In this document: positions 47,207 through 57,702 of the stretch, piece by piece | Layout: every line of letters begins with the position of its first letter | Numbering within the stretch: position 1 is the first letter of the stretch | Origin: Nitrosomonas sp. | Lineage (GTDB): Bacteria; Pseudomonadota; Gammaproteobacteria; Burkholderiales; Nitrosomonadaceae | NCBI GenBank assembly: GCA_024281995.1 | Contig: JAMWZW010000004.1 | Span: 62,001-126,000, forward strand | Length of the DNA: 64,000 bases | Reading direction: 5' to 3' | Made by a program: the position numbers and the translations under genes | Notes under the pieces: generated by a model | Seen by the model: the letters and a program-made list of their open reading frames with translations, nothing else | Told to the model about the DNA's origin: nothing | Database searches by the model: none

Positions 47207-48460
47207 ATGAAAAAGTTTAAATTAACAAGTATAGCAATCGCAATGTGTGGATTCTTGTTGGCTAATCAAGTTGGAGCTCAAGACGGTGGAGACGGTGGTG
47301 GATTTGACGGTGGTGGATTTGACGGTGGTGGCTTTGACGGTGGTGGATTCGACGGAGGTGGATTCGACGGAGGCGGTTTTGATGGAGGAGGCTTCGACGG
47401 TGGCGGATTTGACGGTGGGGGTTATTATGATGATGGCAGCTTCGATGGCAACTACTATGACGGTGGTAGCTTTGATGCGGCTGATCATTTCGATCAAGGC
47501 AGTGATTTTGGTGGCGATTACAATCCGAGTGATTTAAATTCAAGCGACACATCCTTCTCAGGTGATGCCCTAGATCAACAGGGTAATATTGATTTCGCGG
47601 ACGATTTTGGCCAAGCGGGTGATATAAGCCAACCTGACGATTCTGGATTCACCAATAATTCTGATCCTAGCACCGAATCTCCACAACACACAGAAGTTGT
47701 ACAAGATCCAACGGGAGATAGTTTAACAGCCCCAGATAATCAAACGTCTGAAGCAACATCATCAACACAAGATAGTGGAATTACTCAAACGGATACCGCT
47801 GCACAAAACACCGATAACCAAGATAATCAGGCAGCCGGTACCGCTGATTCGACAACGGCTACTCAACCGACACAAACAGATGGTATTGCTCAAAGCGGAG
47901 CATCAGCTCAAGATATTAACATTCAAAACAATGTTCAAACCGATCAAAATGTTGTCAACAATGATACTTCAGGTCATCATCATAATGACTGGGGGCATCA
48001 CCATGGACACCATCATCACTTAGATGGATTTGGTTTAGGTTTGGGACTAGGCCTTGGATTAGGGTGGGGATTTGGCCCGGGATGGGGTTGGGGTCCGGGC
48101 TGGGGATTTGGCCCTGGATGGGGTTGGGGTTTTTCACCTTATAACAGCTTCGGTTTTTACAGTAATTGGGGAGGGGCTGGTTTTTATAACAATTATGCTT
48201 TTGGCCCTTATCGCCGGTTTGGAGGATATTATCCACTGGGAGGCTATCCTGTAGGAGTCGCAACCTCACCCATATTAGCATCGCCGATGGTTATCGCCCC
48301 ACAAACACCAACTTATATTCAACAAAATACCGCTCCGCGTCCACCTGTCGCTGTACAAAAAAGCAACTATTGGTATTATTGCCGTAATCCTGAAGGATAT
48401 TATCCTAAAGTTAAGGATTGTTCAGTTGAATGGATAAAAGTACCGCCACAAACTTCTTGA
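47207..48460 (+). CDS. exported Gly/Asp-repeat, His-rich protein, 417 aa
   Basis: A signal peptide (cut near NQVGAQ) is followed by eight GGGFD units (15-base repeats). A long Gln/Thr/Asn/Asp-rich acidic stretch comes next, then a histidine cluster (SGHHHNDWGHHHGHHHHL) at about residue 255-272, then a Gly-Leu/Gly-Trp/Phe-Pro region (GPGWGWGPGWGFGPGWGWG). It ends with NYWYYCRNPEGYYPKVKDCS, a C-terminal box found in many proteobacterial exported proteins. It is likely a surface or periplasmic, possibly metal-binding, structural protein. GAGGG precedes the ATG. Function unknown. Confidence 0.75.
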   Translation: MKKFKLTSIAIAMCGFLLANQVGAQDGGDGGGFDGGGFDGGGFDGGGFDGGGFDGGGFDGGGFDGGGFDGGGYYDDGSFDGNYYDGGSFDAADHFDQGSDFGGDYNPSDLNSSDTSFSGDALDQQGNIDFADDFGQAGDISQPDDSGFTNNSDPSTESPQHTEVVQDPTGDSLTAPDNQTSEATSSTQDSGITQTDTAAQNTDNQDNQAAGTADSTTATQPTQTDGIAQSGASAQDINIQNNVQTDQNVVNNDTSGHHHNDWGHHHGHHHHLDGFGLGLGLGLGLGWGFGPGWGWGPGWGFGPGWGWGFSPYNSFGFYSNWGGAGFYNNYAFGPYRRFGGYYPLGGYPVGVATSPILASPMVIAPQTPTYIQQNTAPRPPVAVQKSNYWYYCRNPEGYYPKVKDCSVEWIKVPPQTS

Positions 48461-48602
48461 CACTATCTTATGAAATTTGGAAATCCAATAGAATCCTTGC
48501 GTACATTTTTTTATGCAACAAGCTGGAAAAAGCTAAACCCTAGAGAGTGATTAAATTTAAACTGTCACTAGTGAGTGGAAATTAAACAAAGCGACAAATT
48601 TG

Positions 48603-50060
48603 CTAGCGCGAAATTTCACTCAATGCAATACCCAGCGCTTTGGCAATTCCAGCGCCATATGCCGCATCAGCTTTGAGACAATGGTTGATATGGCGCATTT
48701 GAATGTCCTGCGGTACGCCAGTAAGCGAGCGTGCGGTATTGTCAAATAGAGCCTGTTGCTGCACTGGTGTCATCAAACGGAACAAAGCGCCGGGCTGGGA
48801 ATAATAATCCGTGTCTTCACGGTGATTCCAATGATCGGCAGCACCATCCAATTTGAGCGGCGGTTCCGCGAATTCCCCTTGTTGTTGCCATTCACCCCTA
48901 CTATTCGGTTCATAGCCGATTGTACCACCAAAATTACCATCGACACGCATGGCACCATCGCGATGATAATTATGTACAGGACAACGTGCTGCATTTACTG
49001 GAATCAAGTGATGGTTCACCCCAAGACGGTAACGCTGAGCATCACCATATGAAAATAAGCGTCCTTGCAACATTTTATCAGGAGAAAAGCCAATTCCCGG
49101 TACGATATTGGCAGGGTTAAACGCTGCTTGCTCCACTTCGGCGAAAAAATTTTCCGGATTGCGGTTTAGTTCCATCACACCAACTTCCCGCAAAGGATAA
49201 TCTTTATGCGGCCAGATTTTGGTCAGATCAAACGGATTGAAAGAAACTGTGGCGGCCTCCGCTTCGGTCATGATCTGCACACACATCGTCCATTTCGGGA
49301 AATCTCCTCGTTCCAGACTCTCGTATAAATCACGTTGATGGCTTTCACGATCCTTGCCGATAAGCGCTTCCGCTTCCGCATCGGTCAAATTGCGGATGCC
49401 TTGTTGCGATTTCAGGTGAAACTTGACCCAATGGCGCTCATTTTTAGCATTGATAAGGCTGAATGTGTGGCTACCGAAGCCATTCATGTGGCGATATGTT
49501 GCGGGGATGCCGCGATCGCTCATAACGATAGTAATCTGGTGCAAAGCTTCTGGAAGTGATGTCCAAAAATCCCAGTTGTTTTTCGCGCTGCGCATATTGG
49601 TTCGCGGATCACGTTTCACAGCATGATTGAGATCAGGAAATTTTAACGGATCGCGCAGAAAAAATACCGGTGTGTTGTTGCCAACTAAATCCCAATTACC
49701 TTCTTCTGTGTAGAATTTCACTGCAAAACCGCGAATATCCCGCTCCGCATCTGCTGCACCGCGTTCTCCAGCAACCGTGGTAAAGCGTGCAAATAAATCG
49801 GTTTTCTTACCGCTGGCTGAAAAAATCTTAGCACGGGTAAATTGGCTGATATCTTGCGTGACTGTAAAAGTCCCATACGCACCGGAGCCTTTTGCATGCA
49901 TACGCCGTTCAGGAATCACTTCACGATCGAAGTGCGCCAGTTTCTCAAGAAACCAAACATCTTGCAACAATTGCGGCCCATGAGGTCCGGCGGTCATGAC
50001 ATTCTGATTGTGGGCAACCGGGCATCCGGCATTGGTGGTTAGTTTTTTTTTATCACTCAT
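48603..50060 (-). CDS. katA: monofunctional haem catalase
   Basis: Breaks down hydrogen peroxide. I start it at ATG 50060 ([16 protein letters not shown]), which has a GGAGCAGG site, 11 codons inside the longest frame. Typical segments are the distal-haem region [49 protein letters not shown] and the proximal [17 protein letters not shown]. Length is 485 residues, the small-subunit clade. Single gene, minus strand. Confidence 0.96.
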   Translation of the reverse strand: MSDKKKLTTNAGCPVAHNQNVMTAGPHGPQLLQDVWFLEKLAHFDREVIPERRMHAKGSGAYGTFTVTQDISQFTRAKIFSASGKKTDLFARFTTVAGERGAADAERDIRGFAVKFYTEEGNWDLVGNNTPVFFLRDPLKFPDLNHAVKRDPRTNMRSAKNNWDFWTSLPEALHQITIVMSDRGIPATYRHMNGFGSHTFSLINAKNERHWVKFHLKSQQGIRNLTDAEAEALIGKDRESHQRDLYESLERGDFPKWTMCVQIMTEAEAATVSFNPFDLTKIWPHKDYPLREVGVMELNRNPENFFAEVEQAAFNPANIVPGIGFSPDKMLQGRLFSYGDAQRYRLGVNHHLIPVNAARCPVHNYHRDGAMRVDGNFGGTIGYEPNSRGEWQQQGEFAEPPLKLDGAADHWNHREDTDYYSQPGALFRLMTPVQQQALFDNTARSLTGVPQDIQMRHINHCLKADAAYGAGIAKALGIALSEISR

Positions 50061-50198
50061 AACCTGCTCCTTTTCATGCTTATTATTAGGCATTCAATGA
50101 ACTAAAGGGAATGTAACTGCTTGAGATATGATCTAATCAATATTAATAAGGCGACGAAAATGATGATAAGTTTCACTCAATTTGGAAGGGATCTAACA

Positions 50199-53100
50199 TT
50201 ATTGTTGATCTTTATCTACGGTTATTTCATGTGTCTTGATTGGTTTTGGCTCAGCAGATAACTCCTTAGAGATTCTAACATCGTTGTTTTTACGATTTAT
50301 TTTGCCAATAGCAACAAAAAATAACGGTACAAAGAATATCGCCAAAAACGTTGCCGCCAACATACCACCAAAAACTCCAGTACCGATCGAATTACGACTT
50401 GCAGCCCCTGCTCCAGTTGCAATTACTAGTGGCAAAACTCCCAAGATAAAAGCCATAGAAGTCATAATAATCGGGCGAAATCTCAACCTCGCGGCTTCCA
50501 ACGCTGCTTCGGTCAAAGACAGACCAGCCATACGCCGCTGGTTGGCAAATTCAACGATCAAGATCGCATTTTTTGCAGCCAACCCTATAAGGGTCACCAA
50601 ACCGATTTGGAAGTAAATATCATTGGTCAAGCCGCGTGTCCAAATCGCCAACAATGCACCTAGCACACCGAACGGTATGGCCAAAATGACCGCAAATGGA
50701 ATCGACCAGCTTTCGTATAACGCAGCCAACACCAGGAATACCATCAGCAGGGCAAAGGCAAATACGTAAATGGATTGGCCGCTCGCTTTGCGTTCTTGTA
50801 ACGATATACCGCTCCAGTCGATGGTATAGCCACGCGGCGTTAAGATTTCGTCGGCTATTTGTTGCAATGCTTCCAATGCTTGTCCCGAACTGTAGCCGGG
50901 TGCGGCGCTGCCCATCACCAAAGCAGAGTTAAAACCATTGAAATGTGTAACCGGATCGGGGCCACTATTGAATTCCGTGGTTACCACAGAATCCAGTGGA
51001 ATCATGGTTTGTGTTACGCCGCTTCGGGCGCGAACATAGATTTTACTGATATCATCCGGATTCGAGCGATATTCCGGTAAAGCTTCGGTTTGCACGCGAT
51101 AAATACGGCCATATTTGACAAAATCATTGACATATAGATTGCCGAAATACGCTTGCATGGTATCAAATACTTCGGAAATCGGAACACCCAATGCTTTGGC
51201 CCGTTCGCGGTCTACCGTTGCATACAACCTGGGAGCACTGATACGGAAATTGGTATTAGCAAATGCTATCGCCGGGTGTTCTGTGGCTTTGCCAACGAAC
51301 TCCTGCGCCACAGCCGCAAACTGTGCAAAATCACCACCGCCCGGATCCTGCAATTGCGCTGTGAAACCACCGGTGGAACCCAAGCCAGGAATCGAAGGTG
51401 CATTAAACGCCAGAATCAACGCTTCCGGGATTTTAGCAAATTCCTGAAAGGCCGCGCCGATTAAACTTTGCACTTTTTCATCCGGACCGGGTCTTTCATC
51501 CCAATGCTGTAAGGGAACGAACATGGTGGCTTGGTTCGCACCGCGCGTGCCGAACACAAAATTTTGACCAGCCAACGCATCGGTAGAATGAACGGCTGGA
51601 ACCGATAGATAATAGTGTTCAATTTTTTTCAAAACTTCAAGGGTGCGCGCGAGAGAAGCACCCTCAGGCAATTGCACCACGGTAATAAAATAGCCTTGAT
51701 CTTCTTCCGGTAAAAAACTTCCTGGAATCGTTCTAAATAAACCGATGACCACCATAATCAAAATAACAAAAATTGCCAAGGTCAGCAAAGATCGTTTGAG
51801 TACAATGCCGACAGTGCCGACATAGCGATTTTCCAGCCAACCGAATGTCCGATTGAACATTTGCCAGAACCGATTGGGTTCGCCATGACCGGGTTTGAGT
51901 ATCAACGCACATAAAGCCGGACTCAGGGTAAGTGCGACAAACCCTGAAATGGCAACAGATAATGCGATTGTGATCGCAAATTGTTTGTATAACTGACCAG
52001 TGATTCCACCTAAAAAACCAACCGGCAAGAAAACGGCTGCCAGCACCAAAACTATGGCAATCACTGGACCCGTGACCTCCTCCATGGCTTTCTTAGCGGC
52101 ATCACGCGGCGACAATCCACCCCGGGTCATGTGTCTTTCAACGTTTTCCACCACCACAATGGCATCATCGACCACGATACCGATGGCCAGTACCATGCCG
52201 AACAACGTCAGCGTATTGATGGAAAAACCCAGCGCATCCATACCCGCAAGTGTGCCAATTAAAGATATCGGCGCCGCGAGAGCTGGAATCAATGTAGCGC
52301 GCCAGCTTTGTAAAAAGACAAACACCACCAGAATTACCAGGAGTAATGCCTCACCCAGTGTTTTAACCACCTCTTTGATAGAAACCTCGATGAATTGAGT
52401 AGTATCGTAAGGAATGTCATAGGAAACACCGGCAGGAAAGCTTTTGGTCAAATTTTCCATTTCTTCCTTGACTCGCTTAACCGTATCCAACGCATTGGCA
52501 CCTGGTGAAAGAAAGGTCAATATAAAAGTATTGGGTTTACCATTCCACCGCCCTTGCAAATCATACGATTGCGCCCCTAATTCAACACGGGCCACATCAC
52601 GTAGACGAACCATAGATCCATCGGGGTAAGCGCGTACGATCATATCTTCAAATTCTTTGACTTCGCTCATGCGGCCGCGCGTGATAACGGGAATCGTCAA
52701 TTCAGTTTTCTCGGATGTCGGTTCGCGTCCGATTCGGCCTGCCGGGAAGTCGCGATTCTGTTCGCGCACCACAGCGGCAATTTCCGTAGGCGTGAGATTG
52801 AGTTGTGCCATGCGCACCGGATCGAGCACCAATCGCATGGAATAATTTTGCCCTCCAAACACAATTGCATCACCGACTCCAGGTAGGCGTTTTACATTAT
52901 CGAGAATACGCAGCAATGTATAATTCGATAGAAATACCGTGTCATGCTGGGGATCGGTAGAACTCAATGCAATCACGGCTAATAAATCCGGCGATGTTTT
53001 TTTCACAGTGATACCTTGCCGTATCACTTCATCAGGTAATTGGGGTTCTGCCAAACGCTGACGGTTTTGTGTTTGCACCTGTGCAATATCGATATCGGTA

Positions 53101-53396
53101 CCAATCTCGAACGTGAGCTTCATAGTCATGTGACCATCGTTAGTACTGGTCGACTCGTAATACAGCAGATTATCGATACCGGGTAATTGTATTTCAATCG
53201 GACGCGCCACCGATTCCGCAACGACTTCTGCACTCGCACCGGGGTAATCGGCTTCGATCTGTACCATTGGTGGCGTGATTTGTGGGAATTGCGCAACTGG
53301 AAGTTTCTGTAATGAAACAAGTCCTAAGACGACAATGATGATCGATAACACTGAAGAAAAAATCGGCCGGTCAATAAAAAAATGCGAACTGATCAT
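50199..53396 (-). CDS. RND efflux pump inner-membrane transporter (AcrB/MexB type)
   Basis: A proton-driven multidrug exporter of the HAE1 family with 12 membrane helices and two large periplasmic loops (1065 residues). Visible parts are FIDRPIFSSVLSIIIVVLGL, the proton-relay helix GIVVDDAIVVVENVER (paired Asp), GFLGGITGQLYKQFAITIAL and GLAAKNAILIVEFAN. Its start lies 2 bases after the adaptor gene. Substrates cannot be told from the sequence. Confidence 0.95.
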   Translation of the reverse strand: MISSHFFIDRPIFSSVLSIIIVVLGLVSLQKLPVAQFPQITPPMVQIEADYPGASAEVVAESVARPIEIQLPGIDNLLYYESTSTNDGHMTMKLTFEIGTDIDIAQVQTQNRQRLAEPQLPDEVIRQGITVKKTSPDLLAVIALSSTDPQHDTVFLSNYTLLRILDNVKRLPGVGDAIVFGGQNYSMRLVLDPVRMAQLNLTPTEIAAVVREQNRDFPAGRIGREPTSEKTELTIPVITRGRMSEVKEFEDMIVRAYPDGSMVRLRDVARVELGAQSYDLQGRWNGKPNTFILTFLSPGANALDTVKRVKEEMENLTKSFPAGVSYDIPYDTTQFIEVSIKEVVKTLGEALLLVILVVFVFLQSWRATLIPALAAPISLIGTLAGMDALGFSINTLTLFGMVLAIGIVVDDAIVVVENVERHMTRGGLSPRDAAKKAMEEVTGPVIAIVLVLAAVFLPVGFLGGITGQLYKQFAITIALSVAISGFVALTLSPALCALILKPGHGEPNRFWQMFNRTFGWLENRYVGTVGIVLKRSLLTLAIFVILIMVVIGLFRTIPGSFLPEEDQGYFITVVQLPEGASLARTLEVLKKIEHYYLSVPAVHSTDALAGQNFVFGTRGANQATMFVPLQHWDERPGPDEKVQSLIGAAFQEFAKIPEALILAFNAPSIPGLGSTGGFTAQLQDPGGGDFAQFAAVAQEFVGKATEHPAIAFANTNFRISAPRLYATVDRERAKALGVPISEVFDTMQAYFGNLYVNDFVKYGRIYRVQTEALPEYRSNPDDISKIYVRARSGVTQTMIPLDSVVTTEFNSGPDPVTHFNGFNSALVMGSAAPGYSSGQALEALQQIADEILTPRGYTIDWSGISLQERKASGQSIYVFAFALLMVFLVLAALYESWSIPFAVILAIPFGVLGALLAIWTRGLTNDIYFQIGLVTLIGLAAKNAILIVEFANQRRMAGLSLTEAALEAARLRFRPIIMTSMAFILGVLPLVIATGAGAASRNSIGTGVFGGMLAATFLAIFFVPLFFVAIGKINRKNNDVRISKELSAEPKPIKTHEITVDKDQQ

Positions 53397-53398
53397 GA

Positions 53399-54628
53399 TT
53401 ATTGTACCGTTTCTTGCTCAGCAGGCAGCATAGGCACAGACTCTCTTTGCGAAGGAATGGCATTCACCTGAACGCCAGGCAAAATGCGGAAAAACCCCTC
53501 CACGACAACCCGCTCCCCTGACTGCAAACCATTTTCAATCAGCCATTCTTTACCATGCCACATGCTGGCACGAACCGGGCGAACTTGCACTTTTTCTTCG
53601 GCATCGATGACATACACAAACGATCCCATGGGCCCTTGCTGAACCGCCCGTTGTGGAATCAAAATCGCATTGGTACGGGTATAGCCTTTGATACGAATTT
53701 TAACGAATTGGCCTGGATAGAAATACGATTGTCCCGGGGATAGGTTCCCTTCCGGATTCGGGAAGGTAAAACGCCCTTGCAAAGTACCTGTTTCTGGGCG
53801 GATTGCGACATCGGCAAAATCAAGTACGCCCTCGTGTGGATAAATGCTTCCATCCGAAAAAGTCATCGTTCCGCGTAACTGAAAAATATCCGGTCGCTGG
53901 ATCTTGTGTTCAGCAAGCTCGCGGCGGCGGCGCAAGAGATAGCTTTCAGGAACGCTGACATTGACATACATCGGATCAAGTTGATCGATGGTTGCAAGCA
54001 GTGTTTCTTGCGCGGAGATCAATCTACCCTCATAGAAATGACTGCGCCCGATACGGCCATTAACAGGTGCAGTGATCTTGGTATTATCCAAATCAAATTT
54101 AGCCTTGATCAAATCATTTTGTGCCGCTTCCAGTGCCGCTTTGGCTCCCCTCACCTCCGCTTCGGCATCATCGACATTCTTTTTGCTGACCGCTTGCTGC
54201 TCCAACAGCGGCTTCACACGTGCCAAATCCTGTTTGGCCAAATCGAGGCGGGCCTGAGCCTGCGCCACCTTAGCCCTAGTGCTGAGATAAATGGCATTAA
54301 ATGGCACCGGGTCAATAAGGTAAAGCTGGTCGCCTTTTTTAATATTGCGACCCTCGGTAAAAAACACTTTTTTAATAATACCGCTGACTTGTGCACGAAT
54401 CTCCACTGGACGGAAAGCTTCCGTTTGCCCAATAAACTCCGGTTCATCCTCAATCGTTTGCGCCGCCACAGTAACCACTTCTACTTGTGGAGTCGGCGGA
54501 GGAGCGTCCGTGGGCGTTTTCCCTGAACAACCCGTCAGCGCCATCAAGCATATTCCGGCACTTAGGCCAACAAGCACAATAGCATTTTGCAGAGTCAATT
54601 TAGTTAATTTCAATTTTGGGTTAATCAT
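53399..54628 (-). CDS. RND efflux periplasmic adaptor lipoprotein (AcrA/MexA type)
   Basis: A membrane-fusion protein linking the RND pump to the outer-membrane channel. The lipobox LTGC places the lipid on Cys34. A biotinyl-lipoyl-like half motif (IRAQVSGIIKKVFFTEGRNI) and its partner (ITAPVNGRIGRSHFYEGRL) flank a coiled hairpin. The length of 409 is usual. Tightly coupled to the pump gene. Confidence 0.95.
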   Translation of the reverse strand: MINPKLKLTKLTLQNAIVLVGLSAGICLMALTGCSGKTPTDAPPPTPQVEVVTVAAQTIEDEPEFIGQTEAFRPVEIRAQVSGIIKKVFFTEGRNIKKGDQLYLIDPVPFNAIYLSTRAKVAQAQARLDLAKQDLARVKPLLEQQAVSKKNVDDAEAEVRGAKAALEAAQNDLIKAKFDLDNTKITAPVNGRIGRSHFYEGRLISAQETLLATIDQLDPMYVNVSVPESYLLRRRRELAEHKIQRPDIFQLRGTMTFSDGSIYPHEGVLDFADVAIRPETGTLQGRFTFPNPEGNLSPGQSYFYPGQFVKIRIKGYTRTNAILIPQRAVQQGPMGSFVYVIDAEEKVQVRPVRASMWHGKEWLIENGLQSGERVVVEGFFRILPGVQVNAIPSQRESVPMLPAEQETVQ

Positions 54629-54672
54629 GCCATTCAGACCAAAAAATTTTCAGAAAAACACGTTACCACAAC

Positions 54673-55224
54673 TCAGCAAGCATGTTTATCAATCCATGCA
54701 ATATAGCGATCCATCCAGTTCTGCAGAAAATTCCTGCTGCCCGCACCAATACTTTCATCCGCGTCGAATAATCCGTCTTTCATTTGGATAAACGCTTCAG
54801 GTTGGCCTAATGTAGGTACATCCAGGTAAGCTAGGATATTGCGCAAGTGCTGCTGCGCCATTGCGGTGCCAATAGTACCTACCGAAACACCCAATATACC
54901 GGCCGGCTTACCTGCCCACACACTCTGACCATAAGGTCGCGACGCATGGTCAATGGCATTCTTGAGTACACCAGGTATTGAACGATTGTACTCCGGGGAA
55001 ATAAATAAAAGACCGTGAGACGCTATAATTTCAGCTTTCAACCGTTTGACGGCTGCACACGGATTGTTATCATCATCCTGATTATAAAGTGGCAAATCAC
55101 CGATTTGCACAGATTTAAATGAAAACTCAGGGGGTGCCAACTTCACAATGGCATTTGCCAGTTTGTGATTAAATGAATCTTTGCGGAGGCTGCCCACGAT
55201 AACAGCAACTTGATACCGGTTCAT
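54673..55224 (-). CDS. NADPH-dependent FMN reductase family protein
   Basis: A flavodoxin-fold reductase, often reducing quinones, azo compounds, nitro compounds or chromate. It has VGSLRKDSFNHKLA (FMN phosphate loop) and FISPEYNRSIPGVLKNAID. The length of 183 is typical. It is placed between the outer-membrane-channel gene and the adaptor gene of the RND operon, on the same strand with short gaps (95 and 44 bases), so it is probably co-expressed with the pump. Confidence 0.87.
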   Translation of the reverse strand: MNRYQVAVIVGSLRKDSFNHKLANAIVKLAPPEFSFKSVQIGDLPLYNQDDDNNPCAAVKRLKAEIIASHGLLFISPEYNRSIPGVLKNAIDHASRPYGQSVWAGKPAGILGVSVGTIGTAMAQQHLRNILAYLDVPTLGQPEAFIQMKDGLFDADESIGAGSRNFLQNWMDRYIAWIDKHAC

Positions 55225-55319
55225 AAAATCTCCTGTTAGTTATAGTTATGGGTAGTTTATTTTGATTCAGTATGTGGTTATCGCCATTTGCTTTCCGCCG
55301 GTCAGCAATGACCGCGACA

Positions 55320-56750
55320 TTAAGGTATCCACCCGCCTCCCAAGGCTTTATAAAGTTGCACCACAGATACCAGACGAAAACGTTGCGTTGCACTGAGCGC
55401 GAACTCGGCATCAAATAAGTTGCGCTTGGCAAGCAATACATCGACATAACTGGTAATGCCGCCTTGATAGCGGAGATCCGCCACACGCAACGCCGAATGC
55501 AGTGCTTCAACCTGCTGCCGTTGCGCTTGCAATTGATCATCAACCGTGCGAATAGCCACCAGCGCATCTTCAACTTCCTTGAAAGCTACCAGAATAGTTT
55601 GTTCGTATTGCGCCAATGCCTGTCTTGCTTGCGCTTCCGCGGCGCGCTGTTCAAAACCAAGACTTTGCGCATTAAGCAAAGGCCCCGCCAAACCAAGCCC
55701 ACCCACACCAAACTCGCTGCCGGATAATAACAAATTAGACAAAGCCGGACTGGCTACGCCGAGAATACCGGTAATCGAAAATTTCGGAAACCGCGCCGCT
55801 TTAGCCACGCCTATTCTGGCGGTAGCGGCTGCCAGGTTTTGTTCAGCCTGAAGAATATCGGGGCGCCGCTGCAGCAGTTCAGAAGGCAGGCCTGCGGGTA
55901 CTTCCGGCGGCACTACTTGTTCTGTCAATGAACGCCCGCGCGCTATCGATACCGGATTGCTGCCTAACAGTATGCTGAGCTCATTTTCCTTTTGCACGAC
56001 TTGACGCTCAAGTTCCGCTACCCGCGCAGCTGCATTGGCACGTTCTGACTCGAATTGATCCAGATCCAGACGGGAAATGACACCTCCTTGCAACTGCGCG
56101 CGCGAAATGGCAACCGATTCTTCCCATGAAGCCAAGGCACGATAGGCAATATCGCGTTGCACATCAAATTGCAACAGATCAAAATAACTCTGTGCCACTG
56201 CGCTGATAAGCGCCAGAATGATGGCGCGGCGATTTTCTTCGCGTGCCATCAAATCAGCCCGGGCTGCCTGATTGGAACGACGAATTCTACCCCAGATATC
56301 GATTTCCCAATTCAATGTTGTTCGACCGAAATAACTGAATGGCGTTGGAAACCCGGGAATCCCAAAACCACTGAGCTTGCCAAACACCGGTGCGTTAGCG
56401 TCAATGTCCATATTGGGTACAAAATCCATAAACGCAATGCGTGAACGCGCCTGGAATTCTTCAACACTCGCCATGGCCCGCTGAAGATCTTTATTATCGT
56501 GCAAGGCTCGGTTGATAAGTCGCTGCAATTCTTCATCACGCAACAATTCCCACCAGGAAAGATTGGCGATAGACTGTCCTTCTGCTGGGCTGATGCGAAA
56601 CCGTTCCGCAGTATCAATCTGCGGACGAAGATAATCGGGACCCATAGCACAACCGGTTAAGCATAAACTGACGCATAACGTTATCGTGCGAAACCAGTTA
56701 CTATTGGGTTTTTCACTGAATGGATCAACCTGCAACAAAAATTTTCTCAC
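55320..56750 (-). CDS. RND efflux outer-membrane channel lipoprotein (NodT/OprM family)
   Basis: The TolC-type exit duct of the pump. A lipobox (LTGC, Cys34) follows a signal segment, then two outer-membrane efflux repeats with long coiled coils: ANLSWWELLRDEELQRLINR, RRPDILQAEQNLAAATARIG, and a C-terminal LRYQGGITSYVDVLLAKRNL. The length of 476 is normal. It is first in the order channel-reductase-adaptor-pump. Confidence 0.94.
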   Translation of the reverse strand: MRKFLLQVDPFSEKPNSNWFRTITLCVSLCLTGCAMGPDYLRPQIDTAERFRISPAEGQSIANLSWWELLRDEELQRLINRALHDNKDLQRAMASVEEFQARSRIAFMDFVPNMDIDANAPVFGKLSGFGIPGFPTPFSYFGRTTLNWEIDIWGRIRRSNQAARADLMAREENRRAIILALISAVAQSYFDLLQFDVQRDIAYRALASWEESVAISRAQLQGGVISRLDLDQFESERANAAARVAELERQVVQKENELSILLGSNPVSIARGRSLTEQVVPPEVPAGLPSELLQRRPDILQAEQNLAAATARIGVAKAARFPKFSITGILGVASPALSNLLLSGSEFGVGGLGLAGPLLNAQSLGFEQRAAEAQARQALAQYEQTILVAFKEVEDALVAIRTVDDQLQAQRQQVEALHSALRVADLRYQGGITSYVDVLLAKRNLFDAEFALSATQRFRLVSVVQLYKALGGGWIP

Positions 56751-56863
56751 AACACAAACACCTTTATTCTCACCTTATTCAGAAGTTTCATCAAAAAATT
56801 GGTTCCCAACAGCCAAACAAAAAACAAAGACAGCAGCAACGCAGATGGTTTTTCAACGACCTG

Positions 56864-57526
56864 TTAAATCGCTTTACGGAAAGTCAGATTGATCCGGCAC
56901 GAACCTGTCAGCGCATGATACCCCGGTTTAACCGGCAATACACCGTGATAATGCAATCTTGCGGCTCCGCCCCAAGCCACCACATCACCGTGCAGTAATG
57001 GTACGCGAATCGGTCGATCCGCGCGGCGCAGACCGCCCCATAAAAAAATTGCTGGAATTCCCAACGAAACGGAAACAATCGGTGCGTCAAAATCACATTC
57101 ATTTTTATCTTGATGCAATGAAAGACGCGTTCCCGGTTCATAGCGATTGATCAGGCACGCATTCGGGATAAAATTATCAAAACCAGCACAAAGCGCTGCA
57201 CGCCTCGCTAAGTGTAAAAACACATCCGGCATATTGGGCCACGACTGACCGTTGTTCGGATCGATTGCATCATACCGATAACCGTTGTGATCCGATACCC
57301 AACCGTAAGAACCGCAGTTTGTCATTGCCACTGACATGCGGAACCCGCCAGGTGTCACCATGTACCGCAATGGTGCTGCAATTGTAATCGTATCCAATGC
57401 CTTAAAGATTGCAGTTTCATCGCACAATGCGAAACCGCGCAATACCATCGCTCCAGTACATAATATCTCACTTCCCATCTGAATGAGTTCCGCTTCTTCA
57501 AACAAATTTAATGTAAATTTGTCCAT
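56864..57526 (-). CDS. alkB: AlkB, alpha-ketoglutarate-dependent DNA/RNA repair dioxygenase
   Basis: Removes alkyl lesions such as 1-methyladenine by iron/2-oxoglutarate-dependent oxidative demethylation. I start it at ATG 57526 (MDKFTLNLFEEAELI), since the 40 residues upstream are unlike the family. Iron ligands are in LHQDKNECD (HxD) and the distal histidine in ARLHYHGVLP, and the 2-oxoglutarate arginines in the end RINLTFRK. About 220 residues, as in E. coli. Confidence 0.92.
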   Translation of the reverse strand: MDKFTLNLFEEAELIQMGSEILCTGAMVLRGFALCDETAIFKALDTITIAAPLRYMVTPGGFRMSVAMTNCGSYGWVSDHNGYRYDAIDPNNGQSWPNMPDVFLHLARRAALCAGFDNFIPNACLINRYEPGTRLSLHQDKNECDFDAPIVSVSLGIPAIFLWGGLRRADRPIRVPLLHGDVVAWGGAARLHYHGVLPVKPGYHALTGSCRINLTFRKAI

Positions 57527-57702
57527 ATATTGCTCGGTTATAGAACAGATGTATTTGGGGTGGAGTCTTTTTTTCAGGTGACATGCTCGGATATTCCAGC
57601 TTTCAACAGTTACCGAATATCGACTGAAGTTTGTCTTCATTACCACGCAATAGCGCGATTTATCCGTTGTATTTGTTTCAATTTTGATGCTTGTTCAATC
57701 AA

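Noticed and set aside
47280..47430. 15-base tandem repeats as a CRISPR array or a repeat element
   Set aside because: They encode in-frame GGGFD units without spacers, inside a signal-peptide protein.
47222..47552. Antisense and alternative-frame open frames over the GGGFD repeats
   Set aside because: They are low-complexity by-products of the repeat and lack ribosome sites.
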